From: Mytilus trossulus
Lineage: Eukaryota; Mollusca; Bivalvia; Mytilida; Mytilidae
Direction: 5' to 3'
Assembly: GCF_036588685.1 (NCBI RefSeq)
Contig: NC_086384.1
Location: 50,423,973-50,487,972 of the forward strand
Length of the DNA stretch: 64,000 nt
Of this stretch, positions 33,195 through 44,104 are shown piece by piece. The notes under the pieces were generated by a model. The model was not told the DNA's origin and made no database searches. It saw only the letters and a list, made by a program, of their open reading frames with translations. Each line of letters starts with the position of its first letter. Positions within the stretch are counted from its first letter, which is position 1. The position numbers and the translations under genes are program-made.

Positions 33195-36182
33195 TTACGA
33201 CGTAAGGAACATATCCGATATCATTTGTGAAACGGTTATTCCATAACGGTCAACCAACTCGTGATGGCGTCCGTAAAATTTACGAAGGGATGATTTCAAC
33301 TTCACCATTTGGAACTCTTGGTTGAATAGCTTCCTTGTGAGCAGTAACCCTCTATCAAGAAAATCATGATAGGAAATGCAAGCACGGGAATATCGTATCA
33401 ATTGGGAGATATATACCCCGTATGCAGGTGCTGCTGGAATGTTGCTACTTAGAAATGGAAAGTTCACAATTGGAAAGCTGAAATCATCTCTTTTGTCGTA
33501 AAGTTTTGTCTTCAACCGACCCTCATTGTCAATTTCTAGATGTAAGTCAAGATATGAAGCCGACTTAACTGTATCTGTAGTATCCTTTATCTCCAATTCG
33601 ATGGGATAGATGCGATCCACATAGTCACCAAATTTTGAATTGTTTAGTGAAAGAACGTCATCTATATAGCGGAAAGTAGAGTTAAAGGATATTGCTAACT
33701 TCTTATCTTTCTTCCTAAGAAGTTCCTGCATGAAGTCAGCCTCATAATAATAAAGAAACAAGTCAGCAAGTAGAGGGGCACAGTTTGTTCCCATTGGGAT
33801 GCCGACAGTCTGTTGAAAAACACGTCCTCCGAACGTAACAAATATGTTGTCAATCAAGAAATCAAGCATCTTGATAATATCGGTTTCAGAGAATTTTTTG
33901 TTTGAATCAGAATGATTCTTTACAAAGTATGATTTGTCCCTCCCTAAGACAAGATACTTGTATCTACGTTGGCCATTCTTTTTTATGAAGCAAAGTAATA
34001 CCAACTCTTTTAATTTGTCTTTTAGTTTGGAATGTGGAATACTTGTGTAAAGAGTAGAAAAGTCAAATGTTTTAATACTGTTACAAGATGAAAGAGAGTT
34101 AGATTGTATGTACTCTAAAAGATCTTTGGAATTTTTAAGTATCCACATCTGATTCACGCCACCTCTAGAATAGGCAGTTTCACAATAACTTTGAAGCCCG
34201 TCTTTGATTGCTGATAAAATGGATGTTAATAATATAGAAAGGGGTTTCGTGGAGCACTTGGAAGACCCAGCAATATACCGTTGTTTGTAAGGACACTTAT
34301 GTAGTTTAGGTATCCAATACAGTGATGGAAGATCCAGTTCTTCATCTTTGGTTGAAATACCAAAGGAACAAAGAACAGACCTATGATTATCCAGGATTTC
34401 CTCTTTGGTAAGTGTCGTGAGGGTATATGTTGGGTTTCCAAGTGAATTGTCTATACCTAATTCGTTTATCAAACAATTAATGTAATGACTTTTACAGATA
34501 AAAACGATGTTATTTGGGGCTTTGTCTGCGGGGACAACAACATATTCATCATGGAGGTCAGATAGGTGTTTAGCAACATTTGGATCTTTGAAGATTGACG
34601 TAGCATGGGCATTGATGGACCCATTCAGTTTCTTAATTCTGATTTGTATTAACGACCTCACTGCCTTAATCCATTCGGATAGAGTGTCTACGTCTTCCTT
34701 CTCGCGCTTAGCCCATTGCCTGGCATAATCCTCGACTGAATCCATCAAAATTTTAAAGTTGTGTTTCCAATTGATGGATTTAGGCTCACGATATTTCGGA
34801 CCTTTCGATAACACGTTTCGTAGAGAAGTGTTATTAACAATGTTAAGGTCACCGGTAATAACGTGGCCAGCAGGATTATATGTGAATTGGGAACTAGCAC
34901 AAGTGCAATCAGGAGGTTTAGACTTGAAGTCGTCAATATCGAGATCCTGCAAAACGCGTTTGTAATTGAAAATTTTAGTTGCAATAGGTTTGGTATAGGT
35001 ATAAGAAATTATTGGTACAGACTGGTCTTTGAAATAAGGAGGTATTTTCGATTGAACTAATTTATGATGAAGGATATTGCCTAGGTTGACGCCATCGAGA
35101 CCTTTGTTGGCAAAGGAAAGATTTAGAAAAGATCTTTTCTCTTTTTCATCTTTTCCAATGCGAACTGGCTTGAAAAGTCTGTGTCTGGCAATATCCGAAA
35201 TTATAGCTTGTAGTTTGTATTGGTTTGAATGAGGGTTTGTAACAGTGGATTCCAAACATAAATTGAACAGAGAATGAAGTTTTGAAAGGGGTAATGAATA
35301 AAGTTTCGTGCGAATGTGATGAATACCTAACGGTTTTTGTATGCATGGCAGCAAGTCATTAATAGAGACATCATGCAGAGAGGGTGATGTATAATGAAGA
35401 TGGCCATGACTACGTCTACGTCGAGGAGTCGAGTTGAAAATATTCATCACATTCACCGAGTTACACGAAGGACTAGATAGAATACCTATACCATCAATTT
35501 TGTCATTGCAGCCATACGGTGTTGCAGTTCCCAATTGTCTAATCCAGTAGTCTTCTTTTTGTCTACGGAGAGTCGTTGAAAGATTAGGATTGTTCGAGCT
35601 ATGGTATATTTTTTCAATAATTCGAACTGTCATAGAAACGATGGAATGATCGGGCTGATTAAAATGCTGGTATAGAATGTCATTAGCATTGAGGTTAATG
35701 TCTGATCTATGACCGCACATACGTTTGTTTAGCCTTCCTTTCGTTTCACCGACGTATATCAAGCCGCAAAGGTTGCACTCTAATCCGTAGACGACATTTA
35801 TCGATTTACAATTCAGATCATCGTAACTTCTGGTAAAATATGACTTCTTGGTCAAATTGCTAGTGAATTCAGCATCTGTAATTAAAATAGCACAAGTTTT
35901 GCAGCCTTTGGTCTCACATTTTGAAATGCGACAGTGTTGTACTGTGTCATCAAAAACCAAAATGTCTTTAAGGAGAACTGAACAAGGCTGTATATGTGTA
36001 ATATTGCTGTTGTCACTAGGACGATAATCTGAATGAGTCGTGTTTGGGTTATTTGTCATGTCTGGTGATGAGGGGACACCTGCCGTATCAGACGACACCG
36101 TGTCCATGGTGACGTCTGTTTCGGACCTTTTTATACTGGGCGACGTCCGAGCCAGTTTCCTGTTAGTTCTTCGTAAGTTCAT
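33195..36182 (-). CDS. GIY-YIG endonuclease-reverse transcriptase of a Naiad-type Penelope-like element
   Basis: The intact 995-residue frame begins at an ATG 80 bp inside the upstream direct repeat. A cysteine cluster (C84, C89, C94, C97) forms a likely zinc knuckle. Residues about 128-226 are the GIY-YIG nuclease: INVVYGLEC, GLIYVGETKGR with Arg150, and EDYWIRQLGT with Glu210. A long linker follows. The reverse transcriptase covers about 540-900: VVVPADKAPNN, LYWIPKLHK, DFSTLYTSIP (motif A Asp), VGIPMGTNCAP, and FRYIDDVLS (catalytic YIDD at about 838). The enzyme would nick target DNA and copy its RNA by target-primed reverse transcription in the nucleus. In classical Penelope and Poseidon elements the nuclease is C-terminal; the N-terminal position identifies the permuted group. 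Confidence 0.92.
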   Translation of the reverse strand: MNLRRTNRKLARTSPSIKRSETDVTMDTVSSDTAGVPSSPDMTNNPNTTHSDYRPSDNSNITHIQPCSVLLKDILVFDDTVQHCRISKCETKGCKTCAILITDAEFTSNLTKKSYFTRSYDDLNCKSINVVYGLECNLCGLIYVGETKGRLNKRMCGHRSDINLNANDILYQHFNQPDHSIVSMTVRIIEKIYHSSNNPNLSTTLRRQKEDYWIRQLGTATPYGCNDKIDGIGILSSPSCNSVNVMNIFNSTPRRRRSHGHLHYTSPSLHDVSINDLLPCIQKPLGIHHIRTKLYSLPLSKLHSLFNLCLESTVTNPHSNQYKLQAIISDIARHRLFKPVRIGKDEKEKRSFLNLSFANKGLDGVNLGNILHHKLVQSKIPPYFKDQSVPIISYTYTKPIATKIFNYKRVLQDLDIDDFKSKPPDCTCASSQFTYNPAGHVITGDLNIVNNTSLRNVLSKGPKYREPKSINWKHNFKILMDSVEDYARQWAKREKEDVDTLSEWIKAVRSLIQIRIKKLNGSINAHATSIFKDPNVAKHLSDLHDEYVVVPADKAPNNIVFICKSHYINCLINELGIDNSLGNPTYTLTTLTKEEILDNHRSVLCSFGISTKDEELDLPSLYWIPKLHKCPYKQRYIAGSSKCSTKPLSILLTSILSAIKDGLQSYCETAYSRGGVNQMWILKNSKDLLEYIQSNSLSSCNSIKTFDFSTLYTSIPHSKLKDKLKELVLLCFIKKNGQRRYKYLVLGRDKSYFVKNHSDSNKKFSETDIIKMLDFLIDNIFVTFGGRVFQQTVGIPMGTNCAPLLADLFLYYYEADFMQELLRKKDKKLAISFNSTFRYIDDVLSLNNSKFGDYVDRIYPIELEIKDTTDTVKSASYLDLHLEIDNEGRLKTKLYDKRDDFSFPIVNFPFLSSNIPAAPAYGVYISQLIRYSRACISYHDFLDRGLLLTRKLFNQEFQMVKLKSSLRKFYGRHHELVDRYGITVSQMISDMFLTS

Positions 36183-36262
36183 GCAATTGTAGTTTTGCTA
36201 CTGGGCGGATGATGTCCTCGGGGACAAAATGTCCACCAGCAGAGACATCGACCCAGTGGTAA

Positions 36263-36423
36263 TAAAAGAGGGACGAAAGATACCTAAGGGACAGTCAAAC
36301 TCGTAAATCTAAAACAAACTGACAACGCCATGGCTAAAAATGAAAAAGACAAACAGAAAAACAATAGGACACATGACACAACATAGAAAACTAAAGAATA
36401 AACAACACGAACCCCACCAAAAA
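36263..36423 (-). repeat. Direct repeat (5' side) of the Penelope-like element
   Basis: Identical to 32893-33053. The sequence immediately outside (ggtagaaaagccttagtatt) resumes the interrupted retrozyme-like body. Confidence 0.9.
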
Positions 36424-36530
36424 GGTAGAAAAGCCTTAGTATTTCAACAAATTCACAATTTTTTAAACAGTTAATTTATTAATATACCAATATCAATGAT
36501 AATTCATGTGTCCTCGGTTGCACTCAATCT
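36424..36530 (-). repeat. Retrozyme-like body, right half
   Basis: ggtagaaaagccttagtatt, ttttttaaacagttaattta and atatcaatgataattcatgt match 50315-50370 and 50925-50950. It completes the body interrupted by the Penelope-like element. Confidence 0.65.
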
Positions 36531-38094
36531 AAAAGACTTCAAAAAATCAAGATTCGAAGAGGAAAAATCATGAATAAATTTCATCTCAACTTCTATTTAT
36601 TGCTTTGTAATATGAATTTCGATTTTGCTTGTGTTCGTCAATAAATGTACGAAATAGTCCTATGAACAAGAAAAGTTATCAGCATGGGTTGGTGTTAGTA
36701 CTAAATGAGGAACACGATAAAAAAAGACGTTCATTTTTATTTTAAGAAAAAAAGAGTATGATTGCCAGTAAAAATTCTTCATATTGTCATAGACCAAGTT
36801 CATGTTTGTAAGTAAAGATGCCCGTACACTCCCGAGCAAAAGGGTAAATACAGAAGATGAAAAAAGCAATATACAAAATGTATCTCTGACTAATTAATTA
36901 TAACAATAAGAATATTTTAGGTTACATATAAATTGAATTTGATTTCTCTCTCTCTCTCTGACTTATTTCACATACAACACTAATACTTTCACTCATCTGT
37001 TTTTCTACAATATTTATCATGACTTACTTTTTGATCTGATTTTTTTTAAAGAAATAAATTTGCTCATAGTTTATAAATTATTTCTTTTCAATTAACTAAA
37101 CATAGATAAAATATAAACAACACTTATATAAATAATTCTTTGTAATTATGATTAGCAGAATATATAATAAACTTTCATGTTTGCAACCAAGAAACACATT
37201 CTCTTTGTTGAGATAAAATATGTATTGTTGGTGGTTGAATAACTGCATCTACTCAGTTTTCATATACAAATTTGACTTTCACATTACACATGTCATCTGC
37301 TTTTTTTTTTAAAGAAAGTATCACCAGTGCTAGACTTATCAAAATCTTGATTTAGACAGTTTTCTTTAAGGCATGTTTCATAGTGTTAGAGATTTTTGAT
37401 AAAATCATAATATTAAATAAAATTGTTGGTTTGTACTTTTTCTTGAAATTAATTAAATTTATAAAAAATCTTATTTTCACGATTAATGAGGTCACTTACT
37501 GACTACACGGACCCCCTTTCCCATTGACTGTAATATGGGAAATCATCCAAAGAAGAAAAGTTCAAAATATCTAAGAATAAAATGTTACTGACAGACATCT
37601 CAGTAACACGAAGCCTTGGTTCACACCGAACCACACGCTGCAAAATGATCCCAAAAGTTACTAGATAAGTGTAAAACTATTCAAACGGAAAAACCAACGG
37701 TCTTATCTATTAAATAAAAAGAAACGAGAAACACTTATGATACACATCAACAAACGACAACTACAACATCAGACTCATGACAGAAAAATGTAAACCAACT
37801 TAGCAAAAAAGCTCGAAATGCGACAATGAATGAAAAAAATAGAGATTTTCTATCAGGTGTGATAACTTAGGTAAATTGAAATATATTATAACAGGTTGTG
37901 GATATCTTAACGCCAAGTTATAATTTGATTTTGAGTAGTTCAAGTAATATCCAAATTAGTTGTACCTTAAACAGGGAACACACATCATTGATAGTGTATT
38001 CAACGAACGATCCTTTTGATAAACATACCCAATTTTCAGATGTAGAACTGTTTGCTTATTAGAACTCATATTTGTCTTTTGAATTTTTGAAATA
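36531..38094. other. No gene seen; one interspersed repeat fragment
   Basis: A TC microsatellite lies at 36945-36959. The segment 37665-37800 (attcaaacggaaaaaccaac, gagaaacacttatgatacac) matches the second half of the interspersed repeat at 31990-32110. The rest shows nothing I can name. Confidence 0.5.
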
Positions 38095-38900
38095 CTAAGT
38101 CTTTTCTACCTCGGGAATATATAACCTTAGCTGTATTTGGCACAACTTTAACAACTTTTGGTTTCAATGGTCTTCAACAATGTTCAACTTCGTATTTTAT
38201 TTCACTTTTTTTTTTAAACTTTTTTTGGGAATCGAGCGTCACTGATGAGTCTTGGGTAGACGAAATGTGCGTCTTGCGTGAATATTAAATTTAATCCTTG
38301 TATCTATGATGAGTTTATTGTCAGAAAGATAGTTACTTGAAAAATAGTAGCTCAAGCATAATCTAATCTTAAGCTAACCAGAGAGGCGAAAGACACCAAG
38401 AACATATGTAGGCTTACAAGTCAATAACATACTGATAATCTATTGGCATAGAAAAACGACAAAACTGTGCAACAGTTTTAACCCCAACGATCCTCCTACA
38501 CACATAAAATCAATTAAAGTGGGGAAATTTCACGAATAACCAATAATGTTTAAACAGTAGGACAACAAAATTACACAAGTATTTCACAAACGTATCCATG
38601 TATAAAATATTTGTTAATGTAATGACATCTGTTAATGTTTAAGGTAGCTTTGAATATTTTAACCAACCTTTAAATACCACTAAACAGATTATTATATATA
38701 ACAAACACGAAAAATTATGTGTATTTCCATTCTTGGTGAAAACTGTCTCATTGATGTATATGTAAAAAAAAAAATCTCAAAACAACACGTTCAATAATTT
38801 AATGAGCCCTAAACGCATTTCTATATTTACTTTTATCAGGAACGCTCAGAGCGAAATATTTAAAAGCCGAGGATGTATGAAAACCGAAACAGTTGAAGAG
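38095..38900 (+). repeat. Copy of the nested transposon's target locus, without the transposon
   Basis: The segment is collinear with 13385-14024 up to gtctcattgatgta, then directly with 25000-25120 (caacacgttcaataattt, ttacttttatcaggaacgct, agccgaggatgtat). The single TA at 38757-38758 is the unoccupied site corresponding to the TA duplication around 14025-24982. The two loci may be a segmental duplication or two copies of one long repeat. Confidence 0.85.
38235..38279 (+). ncRNA. Hammerhead ribozyme, type I
   Basis: Same sequence as the motif at 13522-13566: CTGATGA, stem II GTCT-TGGGT-AGAC, GAAA, GTC triplet. All core bases are intact, with one C/U mismatch in stem I. Confidence 0.75.
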
Positions 38901-39029
38901 GTATATAACAAAAAATACCTAAATAAAGCCGAATCCATCTTATGTAAACTTTGCCGGAGAGAGTTGAAACCTTACATTCTTAATTATTTCAAAATTTATC
39001 AACGGCCAAGTTTAGAAAGGTTTGTTAAA

Positions 39030-39190
39030 ATCATGTCAGTACCGTACGTAGTACTGACTACTAAGCTGATGCTACCCTCGGGAAATGATTGTCCACCAGC
39101 AGAGGTATCGATCCAATGCTGTAAAAAAATTAAAAGACAACACGTTTAATAATTTAGTGCGTCCGAGGCGCTTTTCTGGATTCACCTCCA
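39030..39190. repeat. Fragments of retrozyme-like body and interspersed repeat
   Basis: taccctcgggaaatgattgtccaccagc and atcgatccaatgc match the retrozyme-like bodies at 12450 and 50070. acaacacgtttaataattta and gcgtccgaggcgcttttctg match the repeat seen upstream of the receptor gene (25020). No ribozyme remains. Confidence 0.55.
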
Positions 39191-41544
39191 ATTGTGAACT
39201 GGATAAAGAGTTGTTTTATTAGCACTTATACCACATTTTCTTATCTGTGTCTTTTATAGAAATAAAGTCAATACCCGATCTCTTTAAAATCTGTTCAATT
39301 TTATATTAAAGATATTAATTTCAAATATTAGCGAAACTTTATAAACAGTTCACCTTTTTCTTATAGCATCTATGTTGTTACTTTTGTATACTCTTATAAC
39401 TGAAGATAAGCGCAATGCAAGTGCATACGGGCATCTTTGGTTACGTTACTTATATGCATTTTATATGGTCTCTAGTGGTCTTCAATGGTTCTTTTGGCAA
39501 TCATACTTCCTGCTGTTTAATTGTTAGTGCTTAACATTTTTAAAGATGCGGCTCATTCATCACCAAATAGTAAGTTCTTCTATAATAATCATGTTTATCA
39601 TGAATTGTGAATTGAACTTATGCCATACTAAAACTATTTATTTATACTCGATGCACATAAATTGGAGCGAATACGCGAAACGTTATTTCAATACTTTTTT
39701 GTTGGAATGCAAAAAATAGTATGCACGCATGTTTTTATTTTTTTTCAAAACTTCAGTTTTCAAGAATGAGAAATTATCTTCAACAGCGAACACAATGTTA
39801 GTGTCAATGAGTTTAAGTGTTGATATGACATCTTAAATATAAAAATTGTTGATTTACTTCGATAATTAATAAAGTTTTAATGTGAATACATTTTGTTAGC
39901 TTTCAAATTGTTGTTATCGAGGGAATTCGAAGTATTACGTGTAGCCATTCGAACAGGAGTATTGTCAGTCTTTAAGATATATTTTCTTAAATGGATGACT
40001 TCATGATAGCTAAGCATCATTGTGTAAGGGCATTAGCTCGCAAATTCATGTTCATCGATTTTACTCAAATTCTCATATTAGATTTATAATTTAAAAAACA
40101 TATCAAATATTTATCCTATTTAAAAAAAATCAAAATTAAGCAATTCACAAGGCATGCAATTAATAATATGTAGCTTCGTATCGTGTGTATTTTAGTACAG
40201 GTGCCATCTAGATAACTATAGAGATGACTAATACAACAGCCGACGGTCACATAACAATATATAAACATTAACATAACTAGATAAAGGGACCTTATGCAAA
40301 AGGAAATTTCTATGTCAATTCATTCTTTTTTCAATTGACCTCAATTTTGAGGTTAAAAGGATGTATATTTTTGAATTTACCTGTATTAGAATGGTATTTA
40401 GGTGATCAAATCAGACAAATCATAATGTTTACCTCTGTTTTACTTTCAATGAATGTTGACATTATTTTCCTTGTACATTCTTACTCATGTATAATCCATC
40501 TCTAGCTTAGGAATTAAATTGAAGATCACTTGAATACGAATTCAATGATATCTTATTATTCTCTTGCAAGTGTATAATTCATCAACGATATTTTTTAGCT
40601 TATTTTGACAAAATATAAGCACACTGACTGTTAAATAAATGATTAAACAAAAGTTTTTATGTTTCTCGTAGCTTGTGTCCCCAGAACAATACACTATCAT
40701 TATATATACAGTATAAAAACAGTAATGGCTATTTAAAAATATTGCTTTACATATTCCAAATGATATTTGGTGGTAGTGTAATGTATGTTCTCTTGAATCT
40801 AATAAGAAGACACAAGCAGTTACATTTTTAAATTAAAGAAATGTCATGTATCTATGCATTTAAATGGTGTCACTATTTCTAACCTTTATTTCGATTTGTT
40901 CGAATTTTTTTTACCTGTTGAAATATGTAATTTCCTACAAAATAAATTTAGGTATATGGGAGTGGTATTTAAAATGAAAGAAACCCGTTATCGTTTAAAT
41001 TTTACTTTTGTAGCAACTTTGTCACATCCTGTTAGAATGTTTAATTTTCATTAAACAAAAGACACATGGTTTGCATGCATCACGGTCCAAGGAACTTACA
41101 CCAAACACATTTTACAAAATAATTCCACATTTTTCAGTGACAGTCACTTGATCTTTGTTTATTTTTATTTTTCGTTGGGTACTTCAATATTGGAGATTGA
41201 TGCGCTGAATTTTGGTACTTCCTATTTTCTTTTTTCGTTTGGTATCTGGATGTTTGTGATTAATGCGTTGCATTTTGGTACTTTCTCTTTTCTTTTTCGT
41301 GTTAATACTTTAATAAAACAGTTATACTTGTAAATAAATGTAAAATTTAAACTCTACATGATTTAAAAAATAGGGGTTGATGTTCCCTATTTAACAAAAA
41401 AGTATGATAAATGTAATATGTATGAGTCTTTTTATCTTTTTTCACTAACAAAAAGCCCACTAATTTAGATATCCCAGTATACATGTATATAAATTGAAAA
41501 AGTATGAATTCAAATGTATTTGATATTATAATTAAATCATCTAT
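39191..41544. other. No gene seen
   Basis: About 2.35 kb of AT-rich sequence. At 41165-41300 a unit of about 66 bp occurs twice (ttttcgttgggtacttcaat / ttttcgtttggtatctggat; gcgctgaattttggtacttc / gcgttgcattttggtacttt). It gives a short open frame by repetition, with no domain. Confidence 0.5.
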
Positions 41545-42290
41545 CCTTTATAAATGACAAAGTTGTCTTCTCTTACGTTCCATTGCTTGATCTAAACATT
41601 TCCAGAAAATGTTATTTTCATTAAATGTGTCTGTTTAACGAAGATGGTCATTGGCGTCCAGTGACATCATTTGCATTACACATTGCGGTATTTTTTTTAT
41701 TTTATATTACTCTCCAAGCTTATTACAATTTTTGTCGCTTGCAACCCAATTAAATGCTCAGGCCCAACAGTAGCTTCATAGCTCGGCCATTAATTGTTAA
41801 CAAACTCATTTGAAATAAATTAAGATAATCTTTTTACGTTTTGAAATGGAATTACTTATGGCAAGTCTATTTTGACCAGGCCGTACATCCCCATTTCCTC
41901 TGTCTGACAAGATAAGATAATAACTGTTTCTCTCTTAAAGAAATGAACGCAAAGGTCCATACACCATTTCATAGTTGCCATCACAATAAGCTTCATATGT
42001 ATCAGATTCAAGTGATTCTGCCTTTGACTTTCGGAAAAGTGGATTGGCCATTCCGATAAATAAAGAAAAGTATTGCAGTTGCAATTTGTAGCGATATTCA
42101 AGTAGGATAAATTATAGAAGTACACCGAATAAAGTTGAAGAAAAGATAACCTTTACTGTCGTAAAACATCTTATTCTCATAATTTGCATATCATTGTAGA
42201 CGTCATTTGTTGTTGTAATACATGTAATATTTCCATCGTTTCCGAAACACGAATAACTACCATTGCTGTCAAGTTTATCACAATTATCAT
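41545..42290 (-). pseudogene. Toll-like receptor pseudogene, 3' part, inverted relative of the 25-kb gene
   Basis: The minus strand encodes SNGSYSCFGNDGNIT (LRR C-terminal cap), VIFSSTLFGVLL (membrane helix), then in another frame YRYKLQLQYFSLFIGMANPL and ESDTYEAYCDGNYEMVYGPL (TIR start). A stop follows within the TIR domain, and several later indels occur before an ending related to NIFWKCLDQAM. The corresponding parts of the intact-length gene are 26950-27630. The upstream leucine-rich part is missing and replaced by palindromic repeat sequence at 42313-42400. It is a non-functional remnant, but its frame confirms the correct TIR reading of the larger gene. Confidence 0.8.
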
Positions 42291-42312
42291 ACAATGATTC
42301 CACCTCTGGATT

Positions 42313-42400
42313 ATTCTTCGTGGATTTCTTAAATTCGTGGTTTACTGTGACCCACGAAAACCAAGAAAACAGGTAAACCACGAATAAAACAAAATCCACA
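42313..42400. repeat. Short palindrome at the pseudogene break
   Basis: tggattattcttcgtggatttcttaaattcgtggtttac is mirrored by gtaaaccacgaataaaacaaaatcca across the centre near 42347. It adjoins both the truncated receptor and the next foldback element. Confidence 0.55.
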
Positions 42401-43411
42401 GTAGGGAAGCCGGACAAGTCGCGCCACTGGCAAGTCGCCCCACACCTTATCTCCCCACTTTTTCACCAACTCGCCCAACTTTAAAAAAAAAACGCCCCAA
42501 CCTGGATCATCAACTCACCCCACTTTTTAAAAAATCCCCCCACATGTGAAATTGGTTAAATCGTGATTAATATTACTCCTGCAAACTCGCCCCACTTAAT
42601 GGAAAACGGTAATATTTAGATTAATATAAAATTCAAAATTCAAACTCGCTCCACTTAAATGAAAACTAATCTACACAGAATACAAACAAACCGAAATTTA
42701 TTTAATTACTATAATTTATATACTGAGATTATAATTTTAAAATTCCTAACCTTCTATCTGTTTTATTTCAATTATGCAGAAGAAAAGAACAACAACTAAA
42801 GAAAGCATTTCAAACATTCTCATAAGTGGGACCAATTCATTACTGTTATATATTACAAAAAAGGAATAATATAAGAAGTTTTTATAAGGTTTTCAATGGG
42901 ATAGCATCTTTTTCCATACGTGGGGCGAGTTGGCAGAAGTAATAATCACGGAATTTAACTTATATACAACGGGATAATATCTTTTTTCATAAGTGGGGCG
43001 AGTTGGCATTACTACATTCATCCTGGTTAATAATATATTAATCTAGATATTATCGTTTTCCATAACTGGGGCGAGTTGGCAGGAGTAATATTCACGGAAT
43101 TTCAGTTATATACAACGGGATAGCATCTTTTTCCATGAGTGGGGCGAGTTGGCTTTACTAAATTCATCCTGGTTAATAATATGTTAATCTAGATTTTATC
43201 GTTTTCCATTCAGTGGGGCGAGTTTTCATGAGTAATATTAACGGGATTAAACACATTTCACAAGTGGGGCGATTTTTTTAAAAAGTGGGGCGATTTGGTA
43301 ATCCAGGTTGAAGCGTTTTTTTTTAAAGTGGGTCGAGTTGGTGAAAAAGTGGGGCGATTAGGTGTGGGGCGACTTGCCAGTGGGGGACTTGTCATGGATT
43401 CTCTACTGTGG
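42396..43411. mobile_element. 1016-bp foldback element with CCACAGTAG ends
   Basis: The left arm (ccacagtagggaa, ggacaagtcgcgccactggcaagtcgccccac, tttttcaccaactcgccc) is mirrored by the right arm ending ttctctactgtgg; the inverted repeats extend about 165 bp. The interior is built from repeated agtggggcgagttggc motifs, direct on the right (about 42922, 43002, 43064, 43139, 43215) and inverted on the left (42583, 42640). Flanks both carry AAT, a possible 3-bp target duplication. Non-coding. A short extra copy of the arm (gacaagtcgccccactggca) sits just outside at 43419. Confidence 0.8.
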
Positions 43412-43439
43412 AATCTATGACAAGTCGCCCCACTGGCAA

Positions 43440-43990
43440 GTCTCCATACTAAAGGCAACAGTAGTATACCGCTGTTCAAAATTCATAAATCCATGGACAA
43501 AAAACTAAATCGGGGTAACAAACCAAAACCGAGAGAAACGCATCAAATATAAGAGAACAACGACACAACACTGAAAAGTAACACACAAAGAAACGGGCCA
43601 AGCGTCAGACAAAATCCCACGAGAACAACAAATATAACATCAAAAACAAACACATGAATTTGGGATAGACAATTACCGTGACACGTCTAATCGCCATGCG
43701 AATCCTCACTCAAAAATAAGAGAAAACAAACGACGCAACGTTGAAATGTAACACACACAGAAACGAACAATAATCTAACAATGGCCATCTTCCTGACTTG
43801 TTACAGGACATTTTTAAAGGGAACAAAAATGGTGGGTTGAACCTGGTTTTGTGGCATGCCAAACCTCGCACTTTAATGGCAATGTTAAATATAACATTGA
43901 AATGACAACATACATGTAATATAACAGGACTACAATACAAATAAACAGGAGAACATATTAGACAAAGAAACACATGATTAATAGATAACA
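43440..43990. repeat. Interspersed repeat, opposite orientation to 12591-12780
   Basis: aggcaacagtagtatac, ggtaacaaaccaaaaccgag and agagaacaacgacacaac are inverse matches of 12591-12780 and 56240-56340. A second, tandem part (agaaaacaaacgacgcaacg, ttgaaatgtaacacacacag) follows at 43715-43770. Domain-less open frames only. Confidence 0.6.
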
Positions 43991-44022
43991 AAAACCATCA
44001 TGTTTAAAATTCAATACGCCAA

Positions 44023-44061
44023 AAACGCGCCTCGTCCACACAAGACTCACCAGTGACGCCC
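44023..44061 (-). ncRNA. Hammerhead ribozyme, decayed
   Basis: The minus strand reads CTGGTGA instead of CTGATGA, and the GAAA equivalent reads CGAGG. Stem II is retained. Expected inactive. Confidence 0.5.
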
Positions 44062-44104
44062 AGATATGAAAACTCGAAAGTGAAAGTAACCGTATTGTTT
44101 TTTA

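Larger units (their letters stand above)
32893..36423 (-). mobile_element. Penelope-like element, permuted (Naiad-type), with 161-bp direct repeats
   Basis: The element is bounded by identical 161-bp direct repeats at 32893-33053 and 36263-36423 (each starting taaaagagggacgaaagata). These may be the pseudo-LTRs typical of Penelope-like elements. Inside is one long intact minus-strand frame with GIY-YIG endonuclease before the reverse transcriptase, an order described for Naiad/Chlamys clades. Upstream of the ATG, 36200-36250 holds the string tccaccagcagagacatcga shared with the retrozyme-like repeats. Perfect repeat identity and an open frame argue for a recent insertion. Confidence 0.88.

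Noticed and set aside
38802..39149. Plus-strand open frame of 115 codons
   Set aside because: It is made entirely from dispersed repeat and retrozyme-like sequence (ccctcgggaaatgattgtcc) and has no domain.
41148..41333. Small hydrophobic protein with internal duplication
   Set aside because: The frame is produced by two copies of a 66-bp DNA repeat; no homologue recognised and no gene signals.
43258..43479. Proline/serine/threonine-rich minus-strand frame
   Set aside because: It is a translation of the GTGGGGCGAGTTGG repeats of the foldback element.
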